A DNA stretch of 26,736 bases. It comes from CAZQNF01 sp964403325 (lineage in GTDB: Bacteria > Patescibacteriota > Patescibacteriia > Magasanikbacterales > GWA2-37-8). This document shows, piece by piece, positions 5,312-13,346 of this stretch; positions within the stretch are counted from its first letter, which is position 1, and every line of letters begins with the position of its first letter. The DNA is taken from assembly GCA_964403325.1 (NCBI GenBank), contig CAYOFO010000012.1:1-26736 (forward strand), given 5' to 3'. The notes under the pieces were generated by a model that saw only the letters and a list, made by a program, of their open reading frames with translations, did not search any database and had not been told where the DNA came from. The position numbers and the translations under genes are program-made.

Positions 5312-6760
5312 ATGGCCTATAACACAGCACAAAATACCTCGTTTTTAACTATCGCTTCCATTGGGCAAAAGATCATTTCTTTTGCCTATTTTACTTTTAT
5401 TGCCCGAACCATTGGTATCGCCAATACCGGGGAATATTTTGCCGCCATAGTTTTTACCAGTATTTTTACAACGCTCGCAGATTTTGGACTCGGGCCGATT
5501 TTAACACGTGAAGCGGCGAAATATCCGGAAAATTCACAGGCGTATTTTTCCACGGTTTTGTTCTATAAAACTATATTTGGACTTTTGGCGTACGGAATGA
5601 TTTTGTTTCTGGTGACGATAATTCATTACCCCGGAACCATTCGTCCGGAGCTTATTTTGCTTTCGGGTATAACGATGTTTTTTGACAATTTGCAAAGCGC
5701 TTTTTATAGCATTTTTCGGGCTCATAAAAATCTTTTTTATGAATCCTTGGGAATTATTTTGTCACAAGCGATAACTTTGGTTATCGGCAGTATCGCTGTT
5801 TTTGTGCAAGCGCCCTTGTATTGGCTCATTATTGCCTATGCCATTCCCAGCTTTCTTAATGTTGGCTACGCGGCTTTTTTTGTGAGGAAAAATTATCAGC
5901 TTAAGCTTACATTTGTTTTTGATAAAGCATTTTCTTTAAGTCTCTTGTCGCTTGCTTGGCCGTTTGCGCTCGCGAGCTTGAGTGGGCGGTTGTATTCGTA
6001 TGCTGATTCGCTCATCATGCTCCATATGCTCAGTAAACAAGAATTGGGCTGGTGGAGCGTGCCGTATAAAATCGCGTTTGCGTTTCAGTTTATTCCTGCG
6101 GCTTTTTCCGCCAGTATTTATCCGGCCATCAGTGGTTTATTTCTGAAAGATCCGTTAAAAATTACTGCGCTTTACCAAAAAGCTTTTAAGTATTTGTTGG
6201 TTATTTTAGTGCCAATTATGGTCGGAATTATCGTGCTCGCTCGTCCGATTATTATTCATTGGTACGGCATAAGCTATTTGCCTTCGATTGTACCGCTGCA
6301 GATTTTGCTCTCCGGGGCGATTTTTAGCTTTTTGAGCGTTATCAATGGGGCGGTTTTGAATGGTACAAATAAACAAAAAACGCAAACCAGTATTATTTTT
6401 ACGGTTTTAGTAATTAATATTATTCTTAATCTTATTTTATTGCCAATAATGAGTATTCAAGGTGCGGCTGTTGCGTATTTGGTAAGTAATTTTATCTTGT
6501 TTGCGCTGGGGTATTATTTTGTGCAAAAGCAGATTGTTGTTGAGCACGCTGTTTTAGCACGTAATTTTCTGTTTATTTTCTTGAACAGTGCTATTATGGG
6601 GGTGATTGTTTTTGCGGTAGCGCAAAGAATAAATTTTTATATATCGATTGTAATTGGTGCCATAGTATTTGCGATCGGGCTTTTCTGGTTGCGAATTTTT
6701 AAAAAAACAGAAATAATGGATGTAAAAAATCGGATTCTTCACCGGACTTCTAAAATATAA
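5312..6760 (+). CDS. Wzx-like oligosaccharide flippase
   Basis: 482 residues from ATG 5312, the usual size of polysaccharide flippases of the MOP/MATE superfamily. It has about 12-14 hydrophobic segments. The N-terminal pattern is typical: SFLTIASIGQKIISFAYF, then FIARTIGIANTGEYFAA and ADFGLGPILTREAAKYPE, with a central LYSYADSLIMLHMLSKQELGWWSVPYK-type region. Such proteins move lipid-linked sugar repeat units across the cytoplasmic membrane. It heads an operon with two glycosyltransferases; the next gene starts after a single base. The start was chosen because a strong -10 box lies directly upstream, so an extension to 5285 would lie in the promoter. Confidence 0.88.
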   Translation: MAYNTAQNTSFLTIASIGQKIISFAYFTFIARTIGIANTGEYFAAIVFTSIFTTLADFGLGPILTREAAKYPENSQAYFSTVLFYKTIFGLLAYGMILFLVTIIHYPGTIRPELILLSGITMFFDNLQSAFYSIFRAHKNLFYESLGIILSQAITLVIGSIAVFVQAPLYWLIIAYAIPSFLNVGYAAFFVRKNYQLKLTFVFDKAFSLSLLSLAWPFALASLSGRLYSYADSLIMLHMLSKQELGWWSVPYKIAFAFQFIPAAFSASIYPAISGLFLKDPLKITALYQKAFKYLLVILVPIMVGIIVLARPIIIHWYGISYLPSIVPLQILLSGAIFSFLSVINGAVLNGTNKQKTQTSIIFTVLVINIILNLILLPIMSIQGAAVAYLVSNFILFALGYYFVQKQIVVEHAVLARNFLFIFLNSAIMGVIVFAVAQRINFYISIVIGAIVFAIGLFWLRIFKKTEIMDVKNRILHRTSKI

Positions 6761-6761
6761 T

Positions 6762-7883
6762 ATGAAAAAAACACTTATTATTACTCTCGATTTTCCACCA
6801 CAGATTGGCGGCATTGCTTCATATGTGGCCAATTTTGTGCAGCATGTGCCAAGCGAGCAAATAGTGCTCTATGCGCCAAAAGCGAAAGGTGGTGCTGAAA
6901 TTGACACAAAAAATAGTTTTAAAACCTATCGTCATACGCCATATTTTGCTTTTTTCTGGCCACGCTGGCTACGTATGATCTGGCAGGTAAGAAAGATTGT
7001 AAAAAAAGAGCGAATAGAAGCGATTCATGTCCACCAGGTATTACCGGTGGGTTATGTGGCGATGGTTATAAAAAAGCTGTATAAGATTCCATTTACGGTT
7101 TTTTTACATGGCACAGACTTGGTGCGGGGGAGTAAAAAAATGAAAAAACTGAAATGGGTTTGTGATGCAGCGGAAACTTTGGTGGTAAATAGTGAATTTT
7201 TGCAGAGCAAGCTGGTAAGTATTATTCCAACTATCAACCAAACCAAAATTCGGACTGTTTATCCCTGCCCGAGTGATTTTTTTGTGGAAAATCAATTTAC
7301 CCAAGAAGAGGTATTGAAGCTGAAGGCCGAGCTCGCCCTTACCGGCAAGCGCGTCATTATTACGGTAGCGCGGCTCGCGGACGGGAAAGGGTATCCGATT
7401 TTGATTGGTTTTTTACCCAAAATTTTGGAGAAAATACCAAACTTAGCCTGGATAATTGTGGGCGATGGACCCAAGCGCGAAGAAATTATTAAACTCATTC
7501 AAAAAAACGGTTTGCAGAATATTATTCGTTTTTTGGGCAGTGTGGCGCACGCGGAGTTGCCAAAGCTCTATCGCTTGGCCGATGTATTTGTTATGCTTAC
7601 CCACAAAGATGAGGCCGCTGAAGAAGGCTGGGGGACAGTTTTTCTGGAGGCAGCAGCTTCGGGGTTGCCGGTGGTAGCCGGTCGAGCGGGCGGTGTGAGT
7701 GAGGCGGTGAAAGATCTTGAAACTGGACTCATGGTTGATACGTATAATGAAAATAATGTGGTTTCAACGATCATTGAGCTGTTGGAAGATAAGGAATATG
7801 CCCGAGAATTGGGTGAGGCTGGGCAAGCTCGAGTAATAAAAGAGTTTAATTGGGTTGAACAGATTAAGAAGCTTAGCATGTAA
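6762..7883 (+). CDS. Glycosyltransferase family 4 (GT-B fold)
   Basis: 373 residues. The N-terminal half has the donor-type opening LDFPPQIGGIASYV (9-22) with the Gly-rich loop, and HGTD at 116-119. The C-terminal half has VARLADGKGY (202-211), IVGDGPKREE (232-241) and the EX7E motif with E288 and E296, followed by ASGLPVVAGRAGG. These are family 4 hallmarks; members transfer a sugar from a nucleotide donor with retention of configuration. It probably adds one residue of the repeat unit exported by the flippase just upstream. No membrane segment is seen. Acceptor and sugar cannot be told from sequence. The gene is coupled to both neighbours by gaps of one and four bases. Confidence 0.9.
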   Translation: MKKTLIITLDFPPQIGGIASYVANFVQHVPSEQIVLYAPKAKGGAEIDTKNSFKTYRHTPYFAFFWPRWLRMIWQVRKIVKKERIEAIHVHQVLPVGYVAMVIKKLYKIPFTVFLHGTDLVRGSKKMKKLKWVCDAAETLVVNSEFLQSKLVSIIPTINQTKIRTVYPCPSDFFVENQFTQEEVLKLKAELALTGKRVIITVARLADGKGYPILIGFLPKILEKIPNLAWIIVGDGPKREEIIKLIQKNGLQNIIRFLGSVAHAELPKLYRLADVFVMLTHKDEAAEEGWGTVFLEAAASGLPVVAGRAGGVSEAVKDLETGLMVDTYNENNVVSTIIELLEDKEYARELGEAGQARVIKEFNWVEQIKKLSM

Positions 7884-7887
7884 ATGT

Positions 7888-8601
7888 ATGGAAAAATTGA
7901 TTAGCATCATTATTCCCGTTTACAATCAGGCCAATGTTATTGTTAGGAGCTTAAAAACTGCTTTACATCAAACATACCGTCCTATAGAAATTATTATGGT
8001 GAATGATGGGAGTGCTGATAATTTTAAAGATTTGGAAAATGAGCTTTTAAGATTGGCGCAGGCAAGTTCAGTATCTTTGCAAATTATTCACCAAAAAAAT
8101 AGCGGAGCGCCAACGGCGAGAAACAATGGTTTTAAAGAATCAAAAGGCGAGTATGTTATTTTTTGGGATGCGGATACGCTGGCAGAGCCAGAGATGATAG
8201 AGAAAATGTACCAAGCTTTGCAAAATCATCCCGAAGCGAGTTTTGTTTATGGGCAATATAAACTCGGTTGGAAAACCATGAAATCGCAAGTATTTAATGC
8301 TGAAGATCTCAAAAAATATAACTATATTGATACGGGCGCACTTATCTGTCGCGCAGATTTTCCCGGATTTGACGAGTCGTTGAAACGTTTTCAAGATTGG
8401 GATATTTGGCTGACCCTGGTCGAAAATGGAAAAATCGGGGTGTTTATCCCGGAAGTATTAAAAAATATGGTGGTCAATAAAAAAGGGATGAGTTCGTGGT
8501 TGCCCAGTTTTGTTTACCAACTGCCTTTTAAGATGCGGGCAGTAAAAAAATATGAAGCTGCTCGAGAGATTGTCTTAAGAAAGCATAAATTACTTTTCTA
8601 A
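7888..8601 (+). CDS. Glycosyltransferase family 2
   Basis: 237 residues from ATG 7888, four bases after the GT4 stop. The frame is open further up to TTG 7855 but that lies inside the GT4 gene. Family 2 marks: SIIIPVYNQ at 6-14, MVNDGS at 37-42, NSGAPTARNNG at 71-81, the metal-binding DAD at 94-96, and DWDIWL, which stands where ED/QDWD occurs in acceptor binding. It inverts configuration when moving sugar from a nucleotide donor. The protein is short and has no membrane anchor, so it probably works at the cytoplasmic face with the GT4. Exact substrate is unknown. Confidence 0.9.
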   Translation: MEKLISIIIPVYNQANVIVRSLKTALHQTYRPIEIIMVNDGSADNFKDLENELLRLAQASSVSLQIIHQKNSGAPTARNNGFKESKGEYVIFWDADTLAEPEMIEKMYQALQNHPEASFVYGQYKLGWKTMKSQVFNAEDLKKYNYIDTGALICRADFPGFDESLKRFQDWDIWLTLVENGKIGVFIPEVLKNMVVNKKGMSSWLPSFVYQLPFKMRAVKKYEAAREIVLRKHKLLF

Positions 8602-8606
8602 AAAAT

Positions 8607-9044
8607 ATGAAGCCAGGAGTTGATTATATTGGTGTTGGGGTTGGCGCTTTTATACTGGATGCAGAGCAGCGCATATTTTTGTTTAAACGCGGGGAACAGG
8701 TGCGTAACGAAGCGGGCAAATGGAATATTCCGGGTGGAATGGTAGAATGGGGTGAAACTCGTGAAGCGGCAATTGTTCGTGAAGTTTATGAGGAGGTTGA
8801 TGTAAAAATCGAAATTTTGGGATCGCTTGAAACCCTTGACCATATTATTCCCGCCGAACATCAACATTGGGTAACCACAACGTTTATTTGTCGAATAATT
8901 GAAGGTGAACCGAAAATTATGGAACCGAAAAAATGCAGTGAGCTGCGCTGGGCTACGCTAGACGAAGCATTGAAACTTCCGCTCACCATAACCGCTGAAA
9001 AAAATTTACAGCTATGGTTAAAACGTCTTAATACAATAAAATAA
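8607..9044 (+). CDS. NUDIX hydrolase
   Basis: 145 residues. The Nudix box is complete for metal binding: G44, E50, R58, E59, E62 and E63 fit GX5EX7REUXEE. D65 replaces the usual glycine after EE, an unusual but tolerated change. The preceding GKWNIPGGMVEWGE is typical. These enzymes cleave a nucleoside diphosphate linked to another group, such as a damaged nucleotide or nucleotide sugar. Its place five bases after a glycosyltransferase, in a polysaccharide operon, makes a nucleotide-sugar or related housecleaning role possible, as in GDP-mannose hydrolases, but the specificity cannot be read from the sequence. Confidence 0.92.
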   Translation: MKPGVDYIGVGVGAFILDAEQRIFLFKRGEQVRNEAGKWNIPGGMVEWGETREAAIVREVYEEVDVKIEILGSLETLDHIIPAEHQHWVTTTFICRIIEGEPKIMEPKKCSELRWATLDEALKLPLTITAEKNLQLWLKRLNTIK

Positions 9045-9065
9045 TTATTATTTCTAATATTTCTT

Positions 9066-9761
9066 ATGAAAAAAGGTAAATTTATTCTATTGTTTTTAGG
9101 CCTGGTGTTTTTAGGTGTTGGTTTATTTATGGGTTACCAGGAATGGCGGGTGATTGCGGGAGCAGAAAAAGCTATCGGAGAAATTGCTGATGCCAAGTAT
9201 GTGCGAACCAAAAAAGGCTCGGACATGTACCAAGCAGTAGTGCGATTTACGGCGCGTACCGGGCAGAGCATTACCTATACGTCGTCGCTTTCAACAAGTG
9301 TTAAACCAAGCATTGGTAAAAAAGTGGAAATTTTTTATCGCCCAGAGCAGCCGGAAATTGCCCGGATTAACTCGTTTACGGAACTATACCTGTTTCCATT
9401 TGTTTTTGGGGGTTCAGGCATAGTACTGTTAGCGCTGGGGTTTATGTCTTGGTACTTGGTGTATGCTCGAAAAAACCGGTTAGTTTTCCTTAAAAGCCAT
9501 GGTTATGAAATTCCTGCCACGGTAACGAAAATTTTTTACAATAGAACATTTAGAGTAAACGGGCGATCTCCCTATAAAATCTATGCCACCGGCACGCATC
9601 CGGTAAGCGCGGTACCCACCGAATTTATCAGTCATAATATTTGGGTGAGCGATTTGCCTAAAGTTTTGGGTGAGCGAAAACAGATAACGGTATATATGGA
9701 TAGGAATAATCCAAAAAAATACGTTTTTGATGTAGATTTTTTGCCCCCGGAGAATATATAG
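9066..9761 (+). CDS. DUF3592-like membrane protein
   Basis: 231 residues with two membrane segments (about 6-23 and 115-137). Between them is a soluble domain of about 85 residues with YQAVVRFTARTGQSITYTSS and GKKVEIFYRPEQPEIARI, the typical pattern of DUF3592 domains, where the phrase V-x-V-x-Y-x-P-x-x-P recurs. A second, diverged copy of the same domain follows the second membrane segment (ATVTKIFYN to ITVYMDRNNPKKYVFDV). The function of the family is unknown. It is last in the forward operon, 21 bases after the NUDIX gene and 20 bases from the convergent ABC ATPase gene. Confidence 0.7.
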   Translation: MKKGKFILLFLGLVFLGVGLFMGYQEWRVIAGAEKAIGEIADAKYVRTKKGSDMYQAVVRFTARTGQSITYTSSLSTSVKPSIGKKVEIFYRPEQPEIARINSFTELYLFPFVFGGSGIVLLALGFMSWYLVYARKNRLVFLKSHGYEIPATVTKIFYNRTFRVNGRSPYKIYATGTHPVSAVPTEFISHNIWVSDLPKVLGERKQITVYMDRNNPKKYVFDVDFLPPENI

Positions 9762-9781
9762 GAATATAAATAACCGTTGCT

Positions 9782-10759
9782 CTATTTTTTCTCACTAAAA
9801 ATTTTTCGTATTACATCATCAATCGGCACTTCGTTAATGAGTATATCATCGACCGGCAACTCACTCAGGATTTTAACCGCCTGGGTTTTGGTTTGCGATT
9901 TTGGTACGGAAATAACAACGCGTTCAGGTGAGTATTCACGAATTGTGCCATAATTTTCTAAAACGGTTTTGCTCACCGGCTCGGTGAACGTAACCTCTAA
10001 AATCTTCTCGTTGACGTAGGTCTCCACCAAATCTTTTAGGCCACCGTCATAGAGAAGAGTGCCGTGGTTAACAATAACCACGCGTTCACATAGCGCTTCT
10101 ACGTCTTCCATGTAGTGTGAGGTGAGAATGATGGTCGTTTTTTTCTCTTTGTTATATTTTTTGAGGAATTCGCGGATATTTTTTTGCGAAACGACATCAA
10201 GCCCGATGGTTGGCTCGTCCAAAAATAAAACTTTTGGTGAGTGGAGTAGGGCGGCGGCCAGTTCGCATTTCATGCGCTGACCAAGCGAAAGTTTGCGCAC
10301 CGGAATATCCAAAATATCGCCAATCTCGAGTACTTGCGTCAACTCATCTAAATTGGTTTTAAATTCACGGTCAGAAATTTCATAGATTTCTTTATTGAGG
10401 ATGAAACTTTCCATGGCCGGCAAGTCCCACCAGAGCTGGTTTTTCTGACCCATCACGAGTGAAAATTGTTTTTGAAATTCGGCCTGGCGTTTGGCGGGTG
10501 TAAAGCCGAGCACGGTCGCGCTGCCGTTGGTGGGGTGAATGATACCGGACAGGATTTTGAGGGTAGTGGTTTTTCCGGCGCCATTGGGCCCAAGAAACCC
10601 GACAAATTCACCTTCCTGAATGGTAAAATGGACATCTTTCACGGCTGTGGTAAAAAGCTTTTCGCGATGAAATAAGCTTTTAAGCGAGTTTAAAAGCCCG
10701 GCTGGTTTTTTGTAGTATTCGTATATTTTAGATACGTTGTTTACTTCAATAATGTTCAT
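9782..10759 (-). CDS. ABC transporter ATP-binding protein (ABC-2 type, COG4586-like)
   Basis: 325 residues. Walker A GPNGAGKT at 57-64, signature LSLGQ at 157-161, Walker B VLFLDEP at 177-183 and switch His215 in TSHYMED are all intact, so it should hydrolyse ATP. The phrase LVMGQKNQLWWDLP (101-114) is typical of the COG4586 group, whose members pair with permeases of the COG4587 and COG3694 type. The ~105-residue C-terminal extension is also usual. It is the last gene of a four-gene reverse operon with three such permeases. Export of an unknown substrate is likely. Given the surrounding surface polysaccharide genes, a glycan or lipid is possible, but these transporters are uncharacterised. 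Confidence 0.93.
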   Translation of the reverse strand: MNIIEVNNVSKIYEYYKKPAGLLNSLKSLFHREKLFTTAVKDVHFTIQEGEFVGFLGPNGAGKTTTLKILSGIIHPTNGSATVLGFTPAKRQAEFQKQFSLVMGQKNQLWWDLPAMESFILNKEIYEISDREFKTNLDELTQVLEIGDILDIPVRKLSLGQRMKCELAAALLHSPKVLFLDEPTIGLDVVSQKNIREFLKKYNKEKKTTIILTSHYMEDVEALCERVVIVNHGTLLYDGGLKDLVETYVNEKILEVTFTEPVSKTVLENYGTIREYSPERVVISVPKSQTKTQAVKILSELPVDDILINEVPIDDVIRKIFSEKK

Positions 10760-10790
10760 AAAGAAAATGTTAAATATAGAGTATAAATTT

Positions 10791-11579
10791 TTAACTCGAG
10801 GCGCTCGAGTATCTCTTGATCGCGTAATTCCAGAATTTTACGGATACGAAGAACAAAAGCGCAGTAAAGATAAAAGTGTAAAGTACGGCGTACCAAGGCC
10901 ATCGCCCCAGAAAAGCTGCTACCGGAACATAGGCCATAAAACCGACCGGCAGAATAGTTAAGAAAATAACTCTGGCCGCTTTTGGCCAAATAGAAAGGGG
11001 AAAACGCCCAAAATCGGCTATTTCTCCCATCACTTCATTCACATTGGTAATTTTGGTCAGCCAAAAGCTAAAAGTATTGGGAATAAGCGTAAAAGCATAA
11101 TTTATAATTACGCTACACAGGAGGAGTGAGATGGCGATCAGGCTTTCTTTTAAAGAAAGAGACATGTGAAATGTATATAATACCCAAACCAAAATACCTA
11201 ATTTGATAATAAGACGGTAGACTCCACGAACAATAAACTGCTTGCAGCTGACCAGAAATAAGGTAGAAACTGGCTTGGTCAGATAAATATCCAGATCTCC
11301 ACTGGTAATGAGGCTGGAAATATTCCATAACCCCATCGAAAAAAGTGCGGTGAAAATTTCACTCGCGATGAGCCAGACGGTGCTCAGTAGGTAGATTTCA
11401 GCTTTACTCCAGCCAGCTATGCTCGGGGTCTGGTTAAAAATAATTTCTATGGTCAAAAACGTGATCGCTGTCCAAAGTAGGCTTAAAAGGAGCTTAAACC
11501 AGGTGTTGGCCCGATATTGCGCTTCGTAAGAAATGGCATTTTTTATGAAGACTTTATAAATTTTAAAATATTTGCTCAT
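10791..11579 (-). CDS. ABC-2 type permease (COG3694-like)
   Basis: 262 residues with about six membrane segments. The pattern of a cytoplasmic N-terminal helix (MSKYFKIYKVFIKNAISYEAQYRANTW), a middle SGDLDIYLTKPVS and a C-terminal FWNYAIKRYSSASS is shared with the two upstream permeases and is typical of these transport subunits. It would form the membrane channel with a partner permease and the ATPase encoded 31 bases downstream. It starts two bases after the end of the preceding permease gene. Substrate unknown. Confidence 0.85.
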   Translation of the reverse strand: MSKYFKIYKVFIKNAISYEAQYRANTWFKLLLSLLWTAITFLTIEIIFNQTPSIAGWSKAEIYLLSTVWLIASEIFTALFSMGLWNISSLITSGDLDIYLTKPVSTLFLVSCKQFIVRGVYRLIIKLGILVWVLYTFHMSLSLKESLIAISLLLCSVIINYAFTLIPNTFSFWLTKITNVNEVMGEIADFGRFPLSIWPKAARVIFLTILPVGFMAYVPVAAFLGRWPWYAVLYTFIFTALLFFVSVKFWNYAIKRYSSASS

Positions 11580-11581
11580 AT

Positions 11582-12373
11582 TTACATGCTTGAGCCGTCA
11601 TAGCGTTTAATGCCTCTTTTCCAGACCAGCACCACCGCTGTGTAGAGCACGGCAATCCAGAGTATGCTCGCACCAAAACCGTGCAGTATTTCGGAACTCT
11701 TCAAAGTCCCAAGATAAATTTGTGCCGGAAAGTAAGTGAGGTATTGAAAGGGCAGAAAAAACGCCAGACTCTGGAGCGTGCCGGGAAAAAAAGTGAGTGG
11801 AGCAATTTCACCCGCAAAAACATTTTCCAGCATGCCTTGAAATTGCCCGATACCTTCATTTTCTCCCAACCAAAAGGTGGTAAGGCCAATGAGGAGTTGA
11901 AAACCATGAGAAATGGCAAAAGTTAGAATGAGCGCAAAAAGAAAAGCGCACAGGTTTGTGAATCCTGGAAGTGGGAGATATTTTGGGAAAAAAATAGCAG
12001 CTATTATTGCTGCAAACAACGTGATAATGATTTTGCCGAATTTGTAGCTTAATTCTCCCAGCGTTTCTTGAACCAGGTAATTTATAGGTTTTATCAAGTA
12101 TTGGCTTAAGCTTCCGTTCATAATTTGTCTGCGCATATCGTATCCGACGCGTGAGAAGGCTAAAATATTGATAATGGCGACTATAATATAATAGGTGATA
12201 AGACTGGTTGGTGAATAACCGTCGATAGCGCCGCCGCTCGCATATACAGCGAGCCAAATGAAGGGGTAGACCAAAAAACGGGCCACATCAACAAAAACCC
12301 ACAAAAATAGTTCTGCCCGATAGGTGAGGGTACTGATAAGAAAATTTTTACTCACTTGAAGATATTTTTTCAT
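11582..12373 (-). CDS. ABC-2 type permease (PF06182-like), second of three
   Basis: 263 residues, about six membrane segments. Shared features with its neighbours include the opening MKKYLQVSKNFL, the loop MNGSLSQYLIKPINYL (compare KDGSLSLYLIRPMSYF in the upstream paralogue), and the ending WKRGIKRYDGSSM (compare WKKGLRKYEGVGI). The likeness to the upstream gene suggests an old duplication. It overlaps no other gene and is two bases from the next. It probably forms part of a heteromeric exporter. Confidence 0.87.
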   Translation of the reverse strand: MKKYLQVSKNFLISTLTYRAELFLWVFVDVARFLVYPFIWLAVYASGGAIDGYSPTSLITYYIIVAIINILAFSRVGYDMRRQIMNGSLSQYLIKPINYLVQETLGELSYKFGKIIITLFAAIIAAIFFPKYLPLPGFTNLCAFLFALILTFAISHGFQLLIGLTTFWLGENEGIGQFQGMLENVFAGEIAPLTFFPGTLQSLAFFLPFQYLTYFPAQIYLGTLKSSEILHGFGASILWIAVLYTAVVLVWKRGIKRYDGSSM

Positions 12374-12386
12374 GAAATTTTATACA

Positions 12387-12440
12387 GTTTTTAAACCACC
12401 CCGCACCTCTCCTTTGGTTAAAGAGGGCGTGCTTTAAAAC
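12387..12440. repeat. Imperfect palindrome between permease genes
   Basis: Inside the 66-bp gap of the ABC operon. GCAC (12403) to GTGC (12432) encloses a stem with two bulged C and a CTTT-ggtt-AAAG tip. Outer arms GTTTTTAAA and TTTAAAAC extend the pairing into the stop codon of the upstream gene. No T-run follows. It resembles small interspersed palindromes and might reduce readthrough or stabilise mRNA ends. Confidence 0.5.
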
Positions 12441-13234
12441 TAAATTCCGACACCTTCGTACTTGCGCAGACCCTTTTTCCACACCAGTTTAATTATACAA
12501 TAGAGTAGAATGATCCAAATTACTTGCACCCCCAAACCCTTTAGACCATCAAATAGTGATATTTTTCCGAGATACAGCTGGGTTGGGACGAAGAATGAAT
12601 AAGCAAATGGTAACATGTAACATACTTGCACGAAGAGGGTTGGCAGCAAACTTAAGGGAAAATATCCTCCGGAAACAAATTTTCGCAGGCGATCAATGGT
12701 GGCAAATAATCCAGCCACTTCGTCAGTCCAGAAAGTCACCAAGCTCACCAAGTAGCTTAAAAGCATTTCCGTACAAAAAGCGCAGGCGACCATAATAAGT
12801 GCTTCGAGGATAACGAGGGGTTGAGTGTTGATAATAATCTTATGCAGGAAAAACAAAAGGAGTATAAACTGAGAAATAACCGATAGGAAAAAGGCTAAAG
12901 AAAGCCGACCTAATTCTCGGCAAATAATAAAACGAAAATAACTCATCGGCCGAATGAGGTAGAGTGATAAGCTGCCGTCTTTAATATCCTTGGGAATGGT
13001 ATCGGCGATAAAATTACGAGTCATCACGTTGATGAGGTTTCCAACCAAGATATAGGTTATCATTTCTGGCAGGGTATAGCCGCTAACAAGTGTTTGTCCG
13101 TGATAGATAGCTGACCACATCAAGATGAGTACGAGTACTTCAAGCATTTCTCCGATTCGGTAAGCGAAAACAGTGAATCGGTATACCAACGTTCGTTGCC
13201 ACATGATTTGGATGATGGTCAGGTATTTTTTCAT
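12440..13234 (-). CDS. ABC-2 type permease (PF06182/COG4587-like), first gene of the operon
   Basis: 264 residues, about six membrane segments. It opens MKKYLTIIQIMWQRTLVYRF, carries KDGSLSLYLIRPMSYFRF near the middle and ends WKKGLRKYEGVGI, all family traits. It is the first gene after a clear reverse promoter at 13255-13283. Three permeases and one ATPase is one permease more than the usual set. This one is separated from the others by 66 bp with a palindrome, so it may be an additional subunit or an alternative partner. Confidence 0.87.
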   Translation of the reverse strand: MKKYLTIIQIMWQRTLVYRFTVFAYRIGEMLEVLVLILMWSAIYHGQTLVSGYTLPEMITYILVGNLINVMTRNFIADTIPKDIKDGSLSLYLIRPMSYFRFIICRELGRLSLAFFLSVISQFILLLFFLHKIIINTQPLVILEALIMVACAFCTEMLLSYLVSLVTFWTDEVAGLFATIDRLRKFVSGGYFPLSLLPTLFVQVCYMLPFAYSFFVPTQLYLGKISLFDGLKGLGVQVIWIILLYCIIKLVWKKGLRKYEGVGI

Positions 13235-13254
13235 AGAGGTTTAAAACTAGCGTC

Positions 13255-13283
13255 ATTTTAGCAAAATTTATTGATTTTATCAA
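13255..13283 (-). promoter_or_regulatory. Reverse promoter of the ABC transporter operon
   Basis: On the reverse strand TTGATA (13283-13278), 17-nt spacer, TAAAAT (13260-13255). The start codon is at 13234, giving a leader of about 14 nt. Confidence 0.65.
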
Positions 13284-13294
13284 CGAGTGTTTGA

Positions 13295-13323
13295 TAGACA
13301 AAAAGGTATTTTTTTATTATCCT
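13295..13323 (+). promoter_or_regulatory. Possible forward promoter of the polymerase gene
   Basis: TAGACA (13295-13300), 17-nt spacer, TATCCT (13318-13323). Its spacer begins AAAAGGTA like the promoters at 385 and 1895. It is divergent to the ABC operon promoter. Alternative boxes (TTGATA at 13291) are possible. Confidence 0.45.
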
Positions 13324-13346
13324 AACAAGGTTATCTTTATAAAATT

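Noticed and set aside
10453..10961. Several ORFs on either strand inside the ABC transporter genes
   Set aside because: They are shadows of the ATPase and permease frames, which have complete motifs.
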